Source of the DNA: JACVRN01 sp036389255 | Lineage (GTDB): Bacteria; Acidobacteriota; Blastocatellia; Pyrinomonadales; Pyrinomonadaceae | Length of the DNA stretch: 64,000 nt | Direction of reading: 5' to 3' | Assembly (NCBI GenBank): GCA_036389255.1 | Contig: DASVQI010000004.1 | Span: 1 to 64,000 of the forward strand | In this document: in pieces, positions 8,870-18,001 of the stretch | Numbering within the stretch: the first letter of the stretch is position 1 | Layout of the letters: every line of letters begins with the position of its first letter | Program-made: the position numbers and the translations under genes | The notes under the pieces: generated by a model | The model's input: only the letters and a program-made list of their open reading frames with translations | Told to the model about the DNA's origin: nothing | Database searches by the model: none

Positions 8870-10113
8870 TGACGGAGCGCGACGGAAAAAACAGGCCGGT
8901 CGAGGGCGAGGTCAAAAGCCGCGCGCAGGCGGAAGCGCCGGGCTCGCGCGGGCGGAAGACGCGTGTCCTCATGGTCGCTCCGTCGCTCGGAATACTGGGC
9001 GGGCAGGCCGTGCAGGCCGCGCGACTGATGGCCAGACTCGGTGCTGAGCCCGGCCTTGAGATAGATTTCCTGCCGGTCAACCCGCGATTGTCCGGCTTCT
9101 TTGGAAAGCTGCAAGAGATAAAATATGTCCGCACGCTTCTGACTTCGGCGCTCTACGCGGCTTCGCTTCTCTCCCGCGTGCGGCGTTACGACGTCATACA
9201 CATCTTCTCTGCTTCCTACTTCTCCTTCGTGCTTGCGCCGACGCCCGCGCTTCTGGTCAGCCGCCTCTATGGCAAGCGAACCGTTCTCAATTACCGTAGC
9301 GGCGAAGCCGAAGACCATCTCAGCCGTTGGCGGCGCACGGCGCTTCCTACTATGCGACTGGCCGACGCCATCGTAGCGCCTTCCGGCTATCTGGTAGACG
9401 TATTCGCGCGCTTCAATCTCCGTGCGCGCTCAATCTTCAATATAGTGGAGACTGAGCGCTTTCGCTTCCGCGAGCGCGTCCCCTTAAAGCCGGTCTTCTT
9501 CTCGAATCGAAACTTCGAGCCGCTTTATAACGTCGCCTGTACCTTGCGAGCCTTCGCGCTCGTGCAGAAGCGGTTCACAGATGCGCGGCTTGTTCTGGCG
9601 GGCGATGGAAGTCAGAGAGCGGAGTTGGAGGCTCTGGCGCGGGAGCTTCACTTAAGCAACGTGGAGTTTCTGGGGCGCGTTGAGCCGTCGCGCATGCACG
9701 AGCTGTACGACGCTGCGGACATCTATCTGAACTCGCCCGACATAGACAACATGCCCGGCTCCATCATAGAGGCTTTCGCCTCCGGGCTGCCCGTGGTGAC
9801 GACGAACGCGGGCGGCATCCCTTATATAGTGACGAACGGAGAGACGGGCCTGATGGTCGAGCGCAACGACCACGAGGCTATGGCAGAAGCGGCCGTGCGT
9901 CTTCTGGAAGAGCCCGCGCTCGCAGAAAAGATTGCGCGTGCGGCTTATGACGAATGCCGCAAGTACTCTTGGGACTCTGTGCGCGGCGAGTGGCTTGAGC
10001 TTTACCGCGAGCTTGCCTCCGCCGGGGGAGGCAGGGAATTGAAGAGCCTGAGCGAGCCGGGGAGCGTTGAAGAACTGGCGCTCAAGCGAGAGGGCGAGGC
10101 TGTCGGCAGGTAA
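8869..10113 (+). CDS. Family 4 glycosyltransferase
   Basis: 414 residues from the ATG at 8869 (a GTG codon directly before it at 8866 is the alternative). An Arg/Lys-rich N-terminal ~30 residues precede TRVLMVAPSLGILGGQAVQA, then the GT-B C-terminal lobe with LNSPDIDNMPGSIIEAFAS, where NMPGSIIEA occupies the EX7E region with Asn in place of the first Glu. That substitution is known in some GT4 proteins. Overlapping start and stop with the preceding GT4 suggests the two work in sequence on the same glycan. Confidence 0.86.
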   Translation: MTERDGKNRPVEGEVKSRAQAEAPGSRGRKTRVLMVAPSLGILGGQAVQAARLMARLGAEPGLEIDFLPVNPRLSGFFGKLQEIKYVRTLLTSALYAASLLSRVRRYDVIHIFSASYFSFVLAPTPALLVSRLYGKRTVLNYRSGEAEDHLSRWRRTALPTMRLADAIVAPSGYLVDVFARFNLRARSIFNIVETERFRFRERVPLKPVFFSNRNFEPLYNVACTLRAFALVQKRFTDARLVLAGDGSQRAELEALARELHLSNVEFLGRVEPSRMHELYDAADIYLNSPDIDNMPGSIIEAFASGLPVVTTNAGGIPYIVTNGETGLMVERNDHEAMAEAAVRLLEEPALAEKIARAAYDECRKYSWDSVRGEWLELYRELASAGGGRELKSLSEPGSVEELALKREGEAVGR

Positions 10114-10143
10114 GGGGCGCATCCCTTTTTTGAGTGAACGTTG

Positions 10144-12615
10144 ATGACGAGCGCGCTGAAAAAATTGAAGAAGCTGCGTGGGCGGAGCCTGCGTGAGATG
10201 CGCGTGCGTGCCGGTCAGGCCGTGGCTGCTTATAGCGAGCGTCGCGGCTGGTCAGGGCAAGTCTCGCTGCCGGGAACAGTGGAGTTCTTCAAGACCATCA
10301 ACCCGGCTTCCTTCTGCGTCGAAGCTGTCACGGCGGAAGCTTTGCTGCAAAACTTTCGCACGCGACGCGCCCCGCGCTTCTTCTCTTCCTTCGACCAACG
10401 TGATGAGACTGTTCAACTGCTGCGCGCACGCTGGCCCCAGTCGGAAGAGGCCGTTATCGCCCGCGCCCGTCGCATAGTCGAAGGCCGCTTCGACCTGCTG
10501 GGATTGCGCGAGTTGGATTTCGGCCAACCGCCGGACTGGCACCTTGAGCCGCTCTCCGGTAAGCGCGCGCCGCTTGAGCATTGGAGCCGCATAGATTACC
10601 TGTCGCCCGAGGTCGCGGGAGATAAAAAGATTACTTGGGAGCTTAATCGCCACCAGTACTTCTCAACCCTCGGTCGCGCTTACTGGCTCACCAATGACGA
10701 GCTTTACGCGGAGACTTTCGCTCGTCATCTTTCATCGTGGATGGACGAGAATCCGCCCAAGCTCGGCATTAACTGGGCGAGCAGCCTAGAAGTCTCGTTC
10801 CGCGCCATCTCGTGGCTGTGGGCGCTGCACTTCTTCAGGGATTCAAAGCACCTGACGCACGAGCTTTTCCTTCGCGCGCTGAAATTTCTATACCTTCACG
10901 CGCGCCATCTTGAAACCTATCTTTCGACTTACTTCAGCCCGAACACGCACCTGACGGGCGAAGCCCTCGGCCTTTTTTACATGGGAACGCTCTTGCCGGA
11001 GTTTGCTGAGGCCGGGCGCTGGCGCTCCACCGGCGGGCGCATATTGCTTGAAGAGCTTGACCGTCATGTACGGGCGGACGGCGTCTATTTCGAGCAGTCC
11101 AGCTACTATCATCGCTACACCACGGATTTCTACACGCACCTAGCCGTGCTCTCTAGCGTCAACGGTCGAGAAGCCGGGCAGAAGGTGGAAGTGAAGCTCA
11201 AAGCGCTGCTAGACCACCTGATGTACATCACAAGGCCGGACGGCACGACGCCGTTTTTCGGGGACGATGACGGAGGCCGACTCGTAATGCTGGACGAGCG
11301 CGAGGCTTCCGATTTTCGCGCGGCTCTTTCGACGGGCGCGGCGCTCTTCTCTCGCGGCGATTACAAGTTTGTCGCCGGAAGCGCGGCTGAAGAGACGCTC
11401 TGGCTGCTCGGCGCGGAAGGCTTGAAGGCGTTCGACACGCTAAGCTCTGAACAGCCCGCAGGAGAGTCTCGCGCTTTCGCCCAAGGCGGCTATTACGTGA
11501 TGCGCGACGGCTGGCGGCTAGATTCAAATTACCTGCTGGTTGACTGCGGCCCGCACGGCGGCCTCAACTTCGGTCACGCGCACGCCGACGCTCTCTCCTT
11601 CGACGTGGCCGCGCACGGGCGCAAAGTTCTGGTTGACCCCGGCACGTATACTTACACGGGCTCTCAGGAGATGCGCGACCTCTTTCGCTCGACGGCCGCG
11701 CATAACACGCTCACGGTGGACGGCGAATCACAATCCCTGACGGGCGGCGCGTTCGGCTGGAAAACGGTCGCGCACGCACGAGCCATTGACTGGATTAGCA
11801 GGCAAAGGTTCGACTTCTTCAGGGGCGCGCACGACGGCTACGAGCGGCTGACCGAGCCCGCCACGCACGCGCGCAGCATACTCTTTCTCAAGAATGATTA
11901 CTGGATTGTGCGCGACCGCGTAGAGACAAAGGGCGCGCACACGCTTGGCCTCCATTTTCATTTCGCCCCGCGAGTGAAAGTGGAAGCGAGCCGGGGCCGC
12001 GTTCGCGCCTCCGTGGAAGATTCCGCCCGGCTGGACATGTTCATCTTCGGAGGTGAAGGAGTCTGGGAAGGCGGCGAAGGATGGATTTCCGAATGCTACG
12101 GCCAGCGCGTGACGGCTCCCGCAGGGAAGTTCACAGCCGGGGCCGCAGGGACGCCGGAGCTCATCTCTGTCCTCATGCCGGAAGCGGCGCACGCGACGGA
12201 GGCTTTCGTGCGTGAGATTGAGTGTGACAACGGCCGCGCATTCGAGATGAGACGGGGAGCCGTGCGAGACGTGCTGCTCTTGTCGGACGGGCAGCAGGCG
12301 GAGTCCGGGCAGATGACTTCCGACTTTGAATGGACTTGGGCGCGATTCGAGGCCGACAGTCCCGCGCCGTCCGAGCTTCTTTTGATTAACGGTAGTCATC
12401 TGGCGCTCGGCGGGCGCGAGGTGCTTGATGCTCCGGCGCGCATCTCTTACCTGTTCATGCGTCGCGCCGGAGAAGACTTGTACGTGGAATCGGAATCAAG
12501 ACCGAAGATTTCCGGCCTCGGCGCGGGCCGGGTGATTTTTACGGACGCGGTGCCGAAGGCCGTGCAACATGAGGAAGCAGAGCGATGCAGCTTACAGATG
12601 ACGGAGGCCGTATAA
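10144..12615 (+). CDS. Heparinase II/III-family protein (alginate-lyase-like fold)
   Basis: 823 residues. The N-terminal half has alpha/alpha toroid-type motifs of heparinase II/III N domains (WASSLEVSFRAISWLWAL, YFSPNTHLTGEALGL, a YYHRYTTDFY segment with candidate catalytic Tyr and His). The C-terminal half has the beta-sandwich heparinase motif NFGHAHADALSFDV followed by VDPGTYTYTG. No signal peptide is seen: the N terminus is basic and not hydrophobic. Such proteins are frequent in exosortase-associated EPS loci, where they may trim or edit a uronate-containing polymer. TTG at 10141 precedes the chosen ATG. It lies between a GT4 and the third amidotransferase. Confidence 0.85.
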   Translation: MTSALKKLKKLRGRSLREMRVRAGQAVAAYSERRGWSGQVSLPGTVEFFKTINPASFCVEAVTAEALLQNFRTRRAPRFFSSFDQRDETVQLLRARWPQSEEAVIARARRIVEGRFDLLGLRELDFGQPPDWHLEPLSGKRAPLEHWSRIDYLSPEVAGDKKITWELNRHQYFSTLGRAYWLTNDELYAETFARHLSSWMDENPPKLGINWASSLEVSFRAISWLWALHFFRDSKHLTHELFLRALKFLYLHARHLETYLSTYFSPNTHLTGEALGLFYMGTLLPEFAEAGRWRSTGGRILLEELDRHVRADGVYFEQSSYYHRYTTDFYTHLAVLSSVNGREAGQKVEVKLKALLDHLMYITRPDGTTPFFGDDDGGRLVMLDEREASDFRAALSTGAALFSRGDYKFVAGSAAEETLWLLGAEGLKAFDTLSSEQPAGESRAFAQGGYYVMRDGWRLDSNYLLVDCGPHGGLNFGHAHADALSFDVAAHGRKVLVDPGTYTYTGSQEMRDLFRSTAAHNTLTVDGESQSLTGGAFGWKTVAHARAIDWISRQRFDFFRGAHDGYERLTEPATHARSILFLKNDYWIVRDRVETKGAHTLGLHFHFAPRVKVEASRGRVRASVEDSARLDMFIFGGEGVWEGGEGWISECYGQRVTAPAGKFTAGAAGTPELISVLMPEAAHATEAFVREIECDNGRAFEMRRGAVRDVLLLSDGQQAESGQMTSDFEWTWARFEADSPAPSELLLINGSHLALGGREVLDAPARISYLFMRRAGEDLYVESESRPKISGLGAGRVIFTDAVPKAVQHEEAERCSLQMTEAV

Positions 12616-12637
12616 CTCTCGCTCGGTTTGAAAGAGT

Positions 12638-14599
12638 ATGTGTGGAATTAACGGAATAGCATTTTCGAGCAGGTCGGGCCGCAGCGTGGACGCGGGCATC
12701 ATGAAGCGTATGCGCGACGTGATAACGCATCGCGGGCCGGACGACGAAGGGCTCTATCTGAACGGCGCGGTTGGCTTGGGCCATCGCCGCCTGAGCATAG
12801 TTGACGTGGCGGCCGGTCACCAGCCCATGACGAACGAAGACGGCTCGCTACAGATTGTCTATAACGGAGAGATTTACAATCACGCGGACTTTCGCGCTGA
12901 GCTTGAAGCGCGCGGCCACACTTATCGCACTCACTGCGACACGGAAACCATCCTGCATCTTTACGAAGAGCACGGCTCTGGGTGCGTAGAGCGCCTGCGC
13001 GGGATGTTCGCCTTCGCCATCTGGGACGAGCGCAGGCGTGAGCTTTTCATAGCGCGCGACAGGCTGGGCGTTAAGCCGCTCTATTACGTTCACACACAGG
13101 ACGGCTCGCTCTACTTCGCTTCGGAGATTAAGGCGCTGCTCGAAGCTCGCGCCGTGGGAGCGCCCGAGATAAATTTCCGCGCCCTGCCCGATTATCTGGC
13201 GAATCACGGGACTTCGGATGACGAGACGCTCTTTCAAGGGGTCAAGCGGCTGCTTCCGGGCCACACGCTTCTCTGGCGCGACGGGCAAATCAGGATTGAG
13301 AAATACTGGGACGTTACCTTTCACCGGCAGGACGAGAATCAGCCCGAGCGAAGCGAAGAGGATTACGTACGTGAATGGACTGAGCTTTTCGAGCAGAGCG
13401 TGCGGCTCAGGCTGATGGCGGACGTGCCTCTGGGGATGTTTCTCTCGGGCGGGATAGATTCTTCGGCCATCGCCGCCGTCATGAGTAAGATGGTCTCGGA
13501 GCCCATCAAGACTTTTTCCGTGGCCTTCGCGGAGCGCGAAGCCAACGAGCTTGAGTACGCGCGAATGGTCGCGCAAGCCTTCAAGACAGACCATCACGAG
13601 GTCTTAGTCTCGCCCGAAGATTTCTTCGCGGAGCTTCCAAGGCTCGTCTGGCACGAAGACGAGCCGCTCGCTCATCCTTCCAGCGTCGCGCTCTATTTCG
13701 TCTCGCGCCTCGCCTCGCGTCACGTCAAGGTAGTTCTGACCGGCGAAGGCAGCGACGAGCTGATGGGCGGATACGAGCGGTATTACAAGACGCTCTTTCA
13801 GTTGTCGCTCGGGCCGCGCTATCAGAAGTGGACGCCCAAGAGCGTGCGCGAAATGCTCAGCCGCCGCATAGAGAGCCTGCCGGTTCAGTCTAAGGTCAGG
13901 CATAAGCTGACTCGCACCTTCCTCTGCCTTGAGCCGGACGTGGAGAACATCTACTTCGACAACTTCGCGGTCTTTCGCCGCAGGATGCAGGAAGACCTGC
14001 TCGCGCCGGAGACGAAGGAGCGCGCGGGCTCGATTGAGCCGTACAGGGAGATGCGGCGCTACTTCGACTCCGCGGATTCGGACTCGCTCCTGAACCGCAT
14101 GCTCTACACGGACATGAAGACCTATCTGCACGAGCTTCTGATGAAGCAGGATCAGATGAGCATGGCCGCTTCGATTGAGAGCCGCGTGCCGTTTCTGGAT
14201 CACAAGCTGGTGGAGTTCACCGCAGGGCTCCCCACGCACATGAAGATACGGCGCGGGCTGACTACCAAGTACATACTGCGCCGCAGCATGAAAGGCGTCC
14301 TTCCAGAGGCGATTCTCTCGCGCAAGAAGATGGGCTTCCCGGTTCCCGTGGGCGCGTGGTTTCGCGGGCCGTACCGCCGGGTCGTGGATGAGTACATCCT
14401 GAGCGAGCGGGCAATGAGTCGCGGGCTCTTCAACGCGGAATTCGTGCGCGGCATGGTCGCGCGTCACATGAAGGGCGAGAACCACTCGGAACGTCTGTGG
14501 GCGCTCGTCAACTTCGAGATGTGGCTCAGGACATTCTTCGACGGCGAAGTCTTACCTGAGCCGCAGCCTGCGCTTCTGGAAACTGTGGCGGCGGGATGA
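12638..14599 (+). CDS. asnB: AsnB-type glutamine amidotransferase 3
   Basis: 653 residues, MCGINGIAF start with Cys2, THRGPDDEG and NGEIYNH in the glutaminase domain, PP-loop FLSGGIDSSAI near residue 270, and LTGEGSDELMGGY and DHKLVEF later. Of the three copies it reads closest to ordinary asparagine synthetase B, so a true asparagine-forming role cannot be excluded, although its position inside the EPS operon argues for sugar-carboxylate amidation. Bases 12981-13060 are nearly identical to part of the first paralogue. It starts 22 nt after the heparinase-like gene. Confidence 0.9.
   Translation: MCGINGIAFSSRSGRSVDAGIMKRMRDVITHRGPDDEGLYLNGAVGLGHRRLSIVDVAAGHQPMTNEDGSLQIVYNGEIYNHADFRAELEARGHTYRTHCDTETILHLYEEHGSGCVERLRGMFAFAIWDERRRELFIARDRLGVKPLYYVHTQDGSLYFASEIKALLEARAVGAPEINFRALPDYLANHGTSDDETLFQGVKRLLPGHTLLWRDGQIRIEKYWDVTFHRQDENQPERSEEDYVREWTELFEQSVRLRLMADVPLGMFLSGGIDSSAIAAVMSKMVSEPIKTFSVAFAEREANELEYARMVAQAFKTDHHEVLVSPEDFFAELPRLVWHEDEPLAHPSSVALYFVSRLASRHVKVVLTGEGSDELMGGYERYYKTLFQLSLGPRYQKWTPKSVREMLSRRIESLPVQSKVRHKLTRTFLCLEPDVENIYFDNFAVFRRRMQEDLLAPETKERAGSIEPYREMRRYFDSADSDSLLNRMLYTDMKTYLHELLMKQDQMSMAASIESRVPFLDHKLVEFTAGLPTHMKIRRGLTTKYILRRSMKGVLPEAILSRKKMGFPVPVGAWFRGPYRRVVDEYILSERAMSRGLFNAEFVRGMVARHMKGENHSERLWALVNFEMWLRTFFDGEVLPEPQPALLETVAAG
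12981..13060 (+). repeat. 80-bp near-identical block shared by asnB paralogues 1 and 3 (copy 2)
   Basis: Partner of 4085-4164, one mismatch in 80 bases, same reading frame in both genes. Confidence 0.85.
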
Positions 14600-14629
14600 A
14601 AGCCGCCTTTAGCAAAGAAGAGATAATCA

Positions 14630-15949
14630 GTGCGCATACTTTGGCTTAAAACGGAACTGCTTCATCCCGTGGACAAGGGCGGAAAGATTCGCACCTATCA
14701 CATGCTCAGGGAATTGAAGCGACAGGGGCACGAGATAACTTATCTCACGCTGGACGACCGTTCGGCGGCCCGCGATGCACGGGAGCGCGCGGCAGAGTAC
14801 TGCGACCGCCTCATCCCTGTGCCGCATAGTACCGTGCCGAAATTCTCCACAGGCTTTTACTTGGAGCTAGCGCTCAACCTTGCCTCGCCCCTGCCTTACT
14901 TCATGCGCAAGTACAAATCGGATGGGATGCGGAGCGAGATTCTGAGGCTCGCTGGCGAGGAGAAGTTCGACGTGCTGGTCTGCGACTTTCTACAGCCGAG
15001 CGTCAACGTGCCGTTCGAAGTCGAATTGCCGACAGTGCTTTTCCAGCACAACGTAGAGGCCATGATATGGAAGCGCCACTACGAGGTTCAGTCGAATCCT
15101 CTGAAGAAGCTCTACCTGCGAAATCAGTGGAGAAAGAGCTTTCGCTATGAGCGGGACGCCTGCCGCCGCTTCGACCGGGTGGTGGCCGTCTCGGAGGAAG
15201 ACCGTCTGAGGATGGAGCGCGAGTACGGGTTAAGCGAGGTCGCAGACGTGCCTACCGGCGTTGATACTGAATTTTTCCGCCCGCACGGGCTGGAGCGGCG
15301 AGAGCCGCATAATCTTGTCTTCACAGGCTCTATGGACTGGCTGCCGAACGAGGACGCCATACAGTACTTCACGAAAGAGATTCTGCCGCTCATACGCCGT
15401 AGCGTGCCCGACGTTTCGCTCACCGTGGTCGGGCGGAATCCTTATCCGAGCTTAATCGAATTGAGCAAGCGCGACCCGTCGGTTATCGTCACGGGCCGGG
15501 TCGAAGACGTGCGGCCATACATGGAGCGGGCCGCCGCTTACATCGTGCCCATTCGCGTAGGCGGCGGGACGCGGCTCAAGATTTATGAAGCGATGGCCAT
15601 GGAGAAGCCCATTGTCTCTACGACCATAGGGGCCGAAGGGCTGCCTGTGAGAGACGGCGAAGAGCTGCTTCTGGCGGACGAGGCGGAAACCTTCGCCTCG
15701 TCGGTCGTGCGCGTGCTTCAGGATGAAAGCTTCGCTCAAGCCTTGGGCGGCCGCGCAGCGAGCATCGTTAGAGAGAGCTTCGGCTGGGATAGAGTGTCCG
15801 CGACGTTTGCTGAAATCTGCGCGGGCGTGATTCAAATGAGGGGCCGCGTGGGAAGAGAGCGGAACGAAGTTGTGTCCGCTAAAGAGAGCGTGGCCGTTTC
15901 CGGTCTTGAAAGCGAAGCCCTGAGCGAAGCTGAGGCTGGCCACAGGTAA
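14630..15949 (+). CDS. Family 4 glycosyltransferase, PEP-CTERM/EpsH-associated type
   Basis: 439 residues from a GTG start preceded by AAGAAGAG. The N terminus RILWLKTELLHPVDKGGKIR resembles the exosortase-associated sugar transferases of the TIGR03087 kind. The middle has NLVFTGSMDWLPNEDAI and the donor-site region VGGGTRLKIYEAMAMEKPIVST, where KIYEAMA replaces the usual EX7E. It would act on the cytoplasmic side of the inner membrane. It is followed by a well-formed terminator at 15961-15988, so this gene may close the first transcription unit. Confidence 0.87.
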   Translation: MRILWLKTELLHPVDKGGKIRTYHMLRELKRQGHEITYLTLDDRSAARDARERAAEYCDRLIPVPHSTVPKFSTGFYLELALNLASPLPYFMRKYKSDGMRSEILRLAGEEKFDVLVCDFLQPSVNVPFEVELPTVLFQHNVEAMIWKRHYEVQSNPLKKLYLRNQWRKSFRYERDACRRFDRVVAVSEEDRLRMEREYGLSEVADVPTGVDTEFFRPHGLERREPHNLVFTGSMDWLPNEDAIQYFTKEILPLIRRSVPDVSLTVVGRNPYPSLIELSKRDPSVIVTGRVEDVRPYMERAAAYIVPIRVGGGTRLKIYEAMAMEKPIVSTTIGAEGLPVRDGEELLLADEAETFASSVVRVLQDESFAQALGGRAASIVRESFGWDRVSATFAEICAGVIQMRGRVGRERNEVVSAKESVAVSGLESEALSEAEAGHR

Positions 15950-15960
15950 GCGACAATAAC

Positions 15961-15988
15961 CGGCGCGACTTTTCTCTCGCGCCGTTTT
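15961..15988 (+). terminator. Intrinsic terminator between the GT4 and dehydrogenase genes
   Basis: Perfect 8-bp stem CGGCGCGA/TCGCGCCG with an 8-nt loop, followed directly by TTTT. It lies 11 nt after the stop codon and 10 nt before the next start. Some read-through is plausible because the downstream genes are in the same direction. Confidence 0.75.
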
Positions 15989-15998
15989 CAGGAGAGCT

Positions 15999-17312
15999 AT
16001 GAAACTGAGCATTTTCGGTCTGGGTTACGTGGGTTGCGTTTCGGCTGCGTGCTTTGCCAAAGAGGGGCACGAGGTCTGGGGCGTGGATGTCAACTCTACA
16101 AAAGTCGAGATTATCAACAGTGGCCGCAGCCCCATAGTAGAAGCCGGTGTGGGCGATTTGATTGGCGAGATGGTAACGCTCGGACGCTTGCGCGCCACGA
16201 CCGATTCGGCCGAGGCCGTGCGCAACACGGAGCTTTCGCTCATCTGCGTAGGCACGCCAAGCCACCAGAACGGAAGCCTTGACCTCACTTACGTCAAGCG
16301 CGTCTGTCAGGAGATAGGCGCGGCGCTTGAGAAAAAACGTGAGCGGCACACGGTGGTCATTCGCAGCACCATGCTGCCCGGCACAATCGAAGGCGTCGTC
16401 ATCCCCACACTCGAAGTCTATTCGGGCAAGAAGGCCGGGCGCGACTTCGGCGTCAGCATCAACCCGGAGTTCCTGCGCGAAGGAACCTCGCTCAAGGACT
16501 TCTACGCGCCGCCGTTTACTCTGATAGGCGCGGACGAAGAGGACGTGGCCGCCAGCGTGCGCCGCCTCTACAGCAACATAGAAGCGCCGCTCTACATCAC
16601 CCGGATACGGGCCGCAGAGATGGTCAAGTACGCCTGCAACTGCTTTCACGCGCTCAAGGTTTCGTTCGCCAACGAGATTGGCAACGTCTGCAAGGCGCTC
16701 GGCATAGACAGCCACGAGGTGATGGACGTTTTCTGTCAGGATAAGAAGCTCAATCTTTCGCCCTATTATTTGAAGCCGGGATTCGCCTTCGGCGGCTCGT
16801 GTCTTCCGAAGGATTTGAGGGCTATCACCTACAAGGCTAAAGAGGTTGACGTGGAAGTCCCCGTGCTCTCTTCGATTCTTCCGAGCAATCGCAGGCAGGT
16901 CGAGCGGGCCTACGAGATGGTCTTGCAGACGGGCAAAAAGCGGATAGGCGTCCTCGGCTTCAGCTTCAAGGCGGGCACGGACGACCTGCGCGAGTCTCCT
17001 ATGGTGTCGCTGATTGAGATGCTGATAGGCAAGGGAATGCAGCTCTCAATCTACGACCGGGACGTTTCGCTCGCGCGCCTCTTCGGGGCGAACAAGGAAT
17101 ATATAGAGCGAGAGATTCCGCACATCTCCCAACTGATGCGCGCCAACATAAAAGAGGTGCTGGATAACTCGGATGTCTTAATCATAGGCAACAAGGCGGA
17201 GGAGTTCCGCGAGATAGAAGCGCAGCTCCGCCCCGCGCAGCTTGTGATTGATTTGGTGCGACTCTTCGAAGGCGGGCTCAAACAGGGAGAGTACGAGGGC
17301 ATCTGCTGGTAA
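15999..17312 (+). CDS. algD: GDP-mannose 6-dehydrogenase (AlgD type)
   Basis: 437 residues of the UDP-Glc/GDP-Man dehydrogenase family. Rossmann motif FGLGYVGCV at residues 5-13, then ICVGTPSHQNG, VIRSTMLPGT, NPEFLREGT, and the catalytic GGSCLPKD with Cys at residue 268, the same number I recall for Pseudomonas AlgD. GFSFKAGTDDLRESP and IYDRDVSLARLFGANKEYI also follow AlgD rather than Ugd. Expected reaction: GDP-mannose to GDP-mannuronate with two NAD+. GGAG lies 6 nt before the ATG. Implication: the polymer probably contains mannuronate or a derivative, giving the amidotransferases and the heparinase-like enzyme a plausible substrate. Confidence 0.9.
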   Translation: MKLSIFGLGYVGCVSAACFAKEGHEVWGVDVNSTKVEIINSGRSPIVEAGVGDLIGEMVTLGRLRATTDSAEAVRNTELSLICVGTPSHQNGSLDLTYVKRVCQEIGAALEKKRERHTVVIRSTMLPGTIEGVVIPTLEVYSGKKAGRDFGVSINPEFLREGTSLKDFYAPPFTLIGADEEDVAASVRRLYSNIEAPLYITRIRAAEMVKYACNCFHALKVSFANEIGNVCKALGIDSHEVMDVFCQDKKLNLSPYYLKPGFAFGGSCLPKDLRAITYKAKEVDVEVPVLSSILPSNRRQVERAYEMVLQTGKKRIGVLGFSFKAGTDDLRESPMVSLIEMLIGKGMQLSIYDRDVSLARLFGANKEYIEREIPHISQLMRANIKEVLDNSDVLIIGNKAEEFREIEAQLRPAQLVIDLVRLFEGGLKQGEYEGICW

Positions 17313-17315
17313 CTG

Positions 17316-17975
17316 ATGGCTTCCATGATTTCGCATCCGGGAAGAATGAGGACGGGCGGCGTGCGCGTCACCAGAGCCTTGCGCCTTCTCGCTCCGTTTC
17401 TCGTCGTCTGGTTTTTGCTGGCGTGGGTGGCGGCAGAGGCGCTCGTAGTTCATGCAAGCCTGCCGCGCGCGGACGCCATTCTGGTCTTGAGCGGCTCAAG
17501 CAACTACGTCGAGCGCGCGCGACACGCAGCGCGCCTCTACAGGGAAGGCCGCGCGCCTCTGATACTTTTGACCGACGACGGTCAGCAGGGAGGCTGGTCA
17601 ACAGAGGAGCAGCGCAACCCTTTCTTCGTGGAGCGAGCCGTGAAGGAGTTGAGCCAGTCGGGCGTTCCCGCCGAAAAGATAGAAGTGCTGCCGGGCGCTG
17701 TCTCAAGCACCTATGCGGAGGCGTTGAGCCTGCGCGATTACGCCTCGTCGCACAACTTGCGCTCGGTGCTAATAGTTACTTCCGCCTATCATTCGCGCAG
17801 GGCCTTGTGGACTATGCGGCGCGTGATGGAAGGAAGCGATTTGAATGTCGGTGTTGACGCGCCACCGGCAGGCGACGAGTCACCGGCTCCCGCCATCTGG
17901 TGGATAAACCCGCGCGGCTGGCAGATGGTCGCGGGCGAGTATCCGAAGATGCTCTATTATCATCTGCGTTATTGA
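17316..17975 (+). CDS. DUF218/YdcF-like membrane-anchored protein
   Basis: 219 residues. A basic N terminus is followed by one transmembrane helix (LLAPFLVVWFLLAWVAAEALVV, ~25-47) and a DUF218 domain: RADAILVLSGSSNYVERARHAA, a central STYAEALSLRDY and the conserved TSAYHSRRAL. The family (SanA, ElyC, YdcF) is tied to envelope and polysaccharide metabolism, but its chemistry is unsettled. The gene starts 4 nt after algD and its stop overlaps a possible start of the next gene, so it belongs to the same operon. Confidence 0.82.
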   Translation: MASMISHPGRMRTGGVRVTRALRLLAPFLVVWFLLAWVAAEALVVHASLPRADAILVLSGSSNYVERARHAARLYREGRAPLILLTDDGQQGGWSTEEQRNPFFVERAVKELSQSGVPAEKIEVLPGAVSSTYAEALSLRDYASSHNLRSVLIVTSAYHSRRALWTMRRVMEGSDLNVGVDAPPAGDESPAPAIWWINPRGWQMVAGEYPKMLYYHLRY

Positions 17976-18001
17976 TGCTCCGGCAGAAGGTGAATTTTAA
18001 G

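Noticed and set aside
13604..14485. 293-codon minus-strand frame opposite asnB 3
   Set aside because: Antisense shadow of a well-conserved gene, typical of GC-rich DNA.
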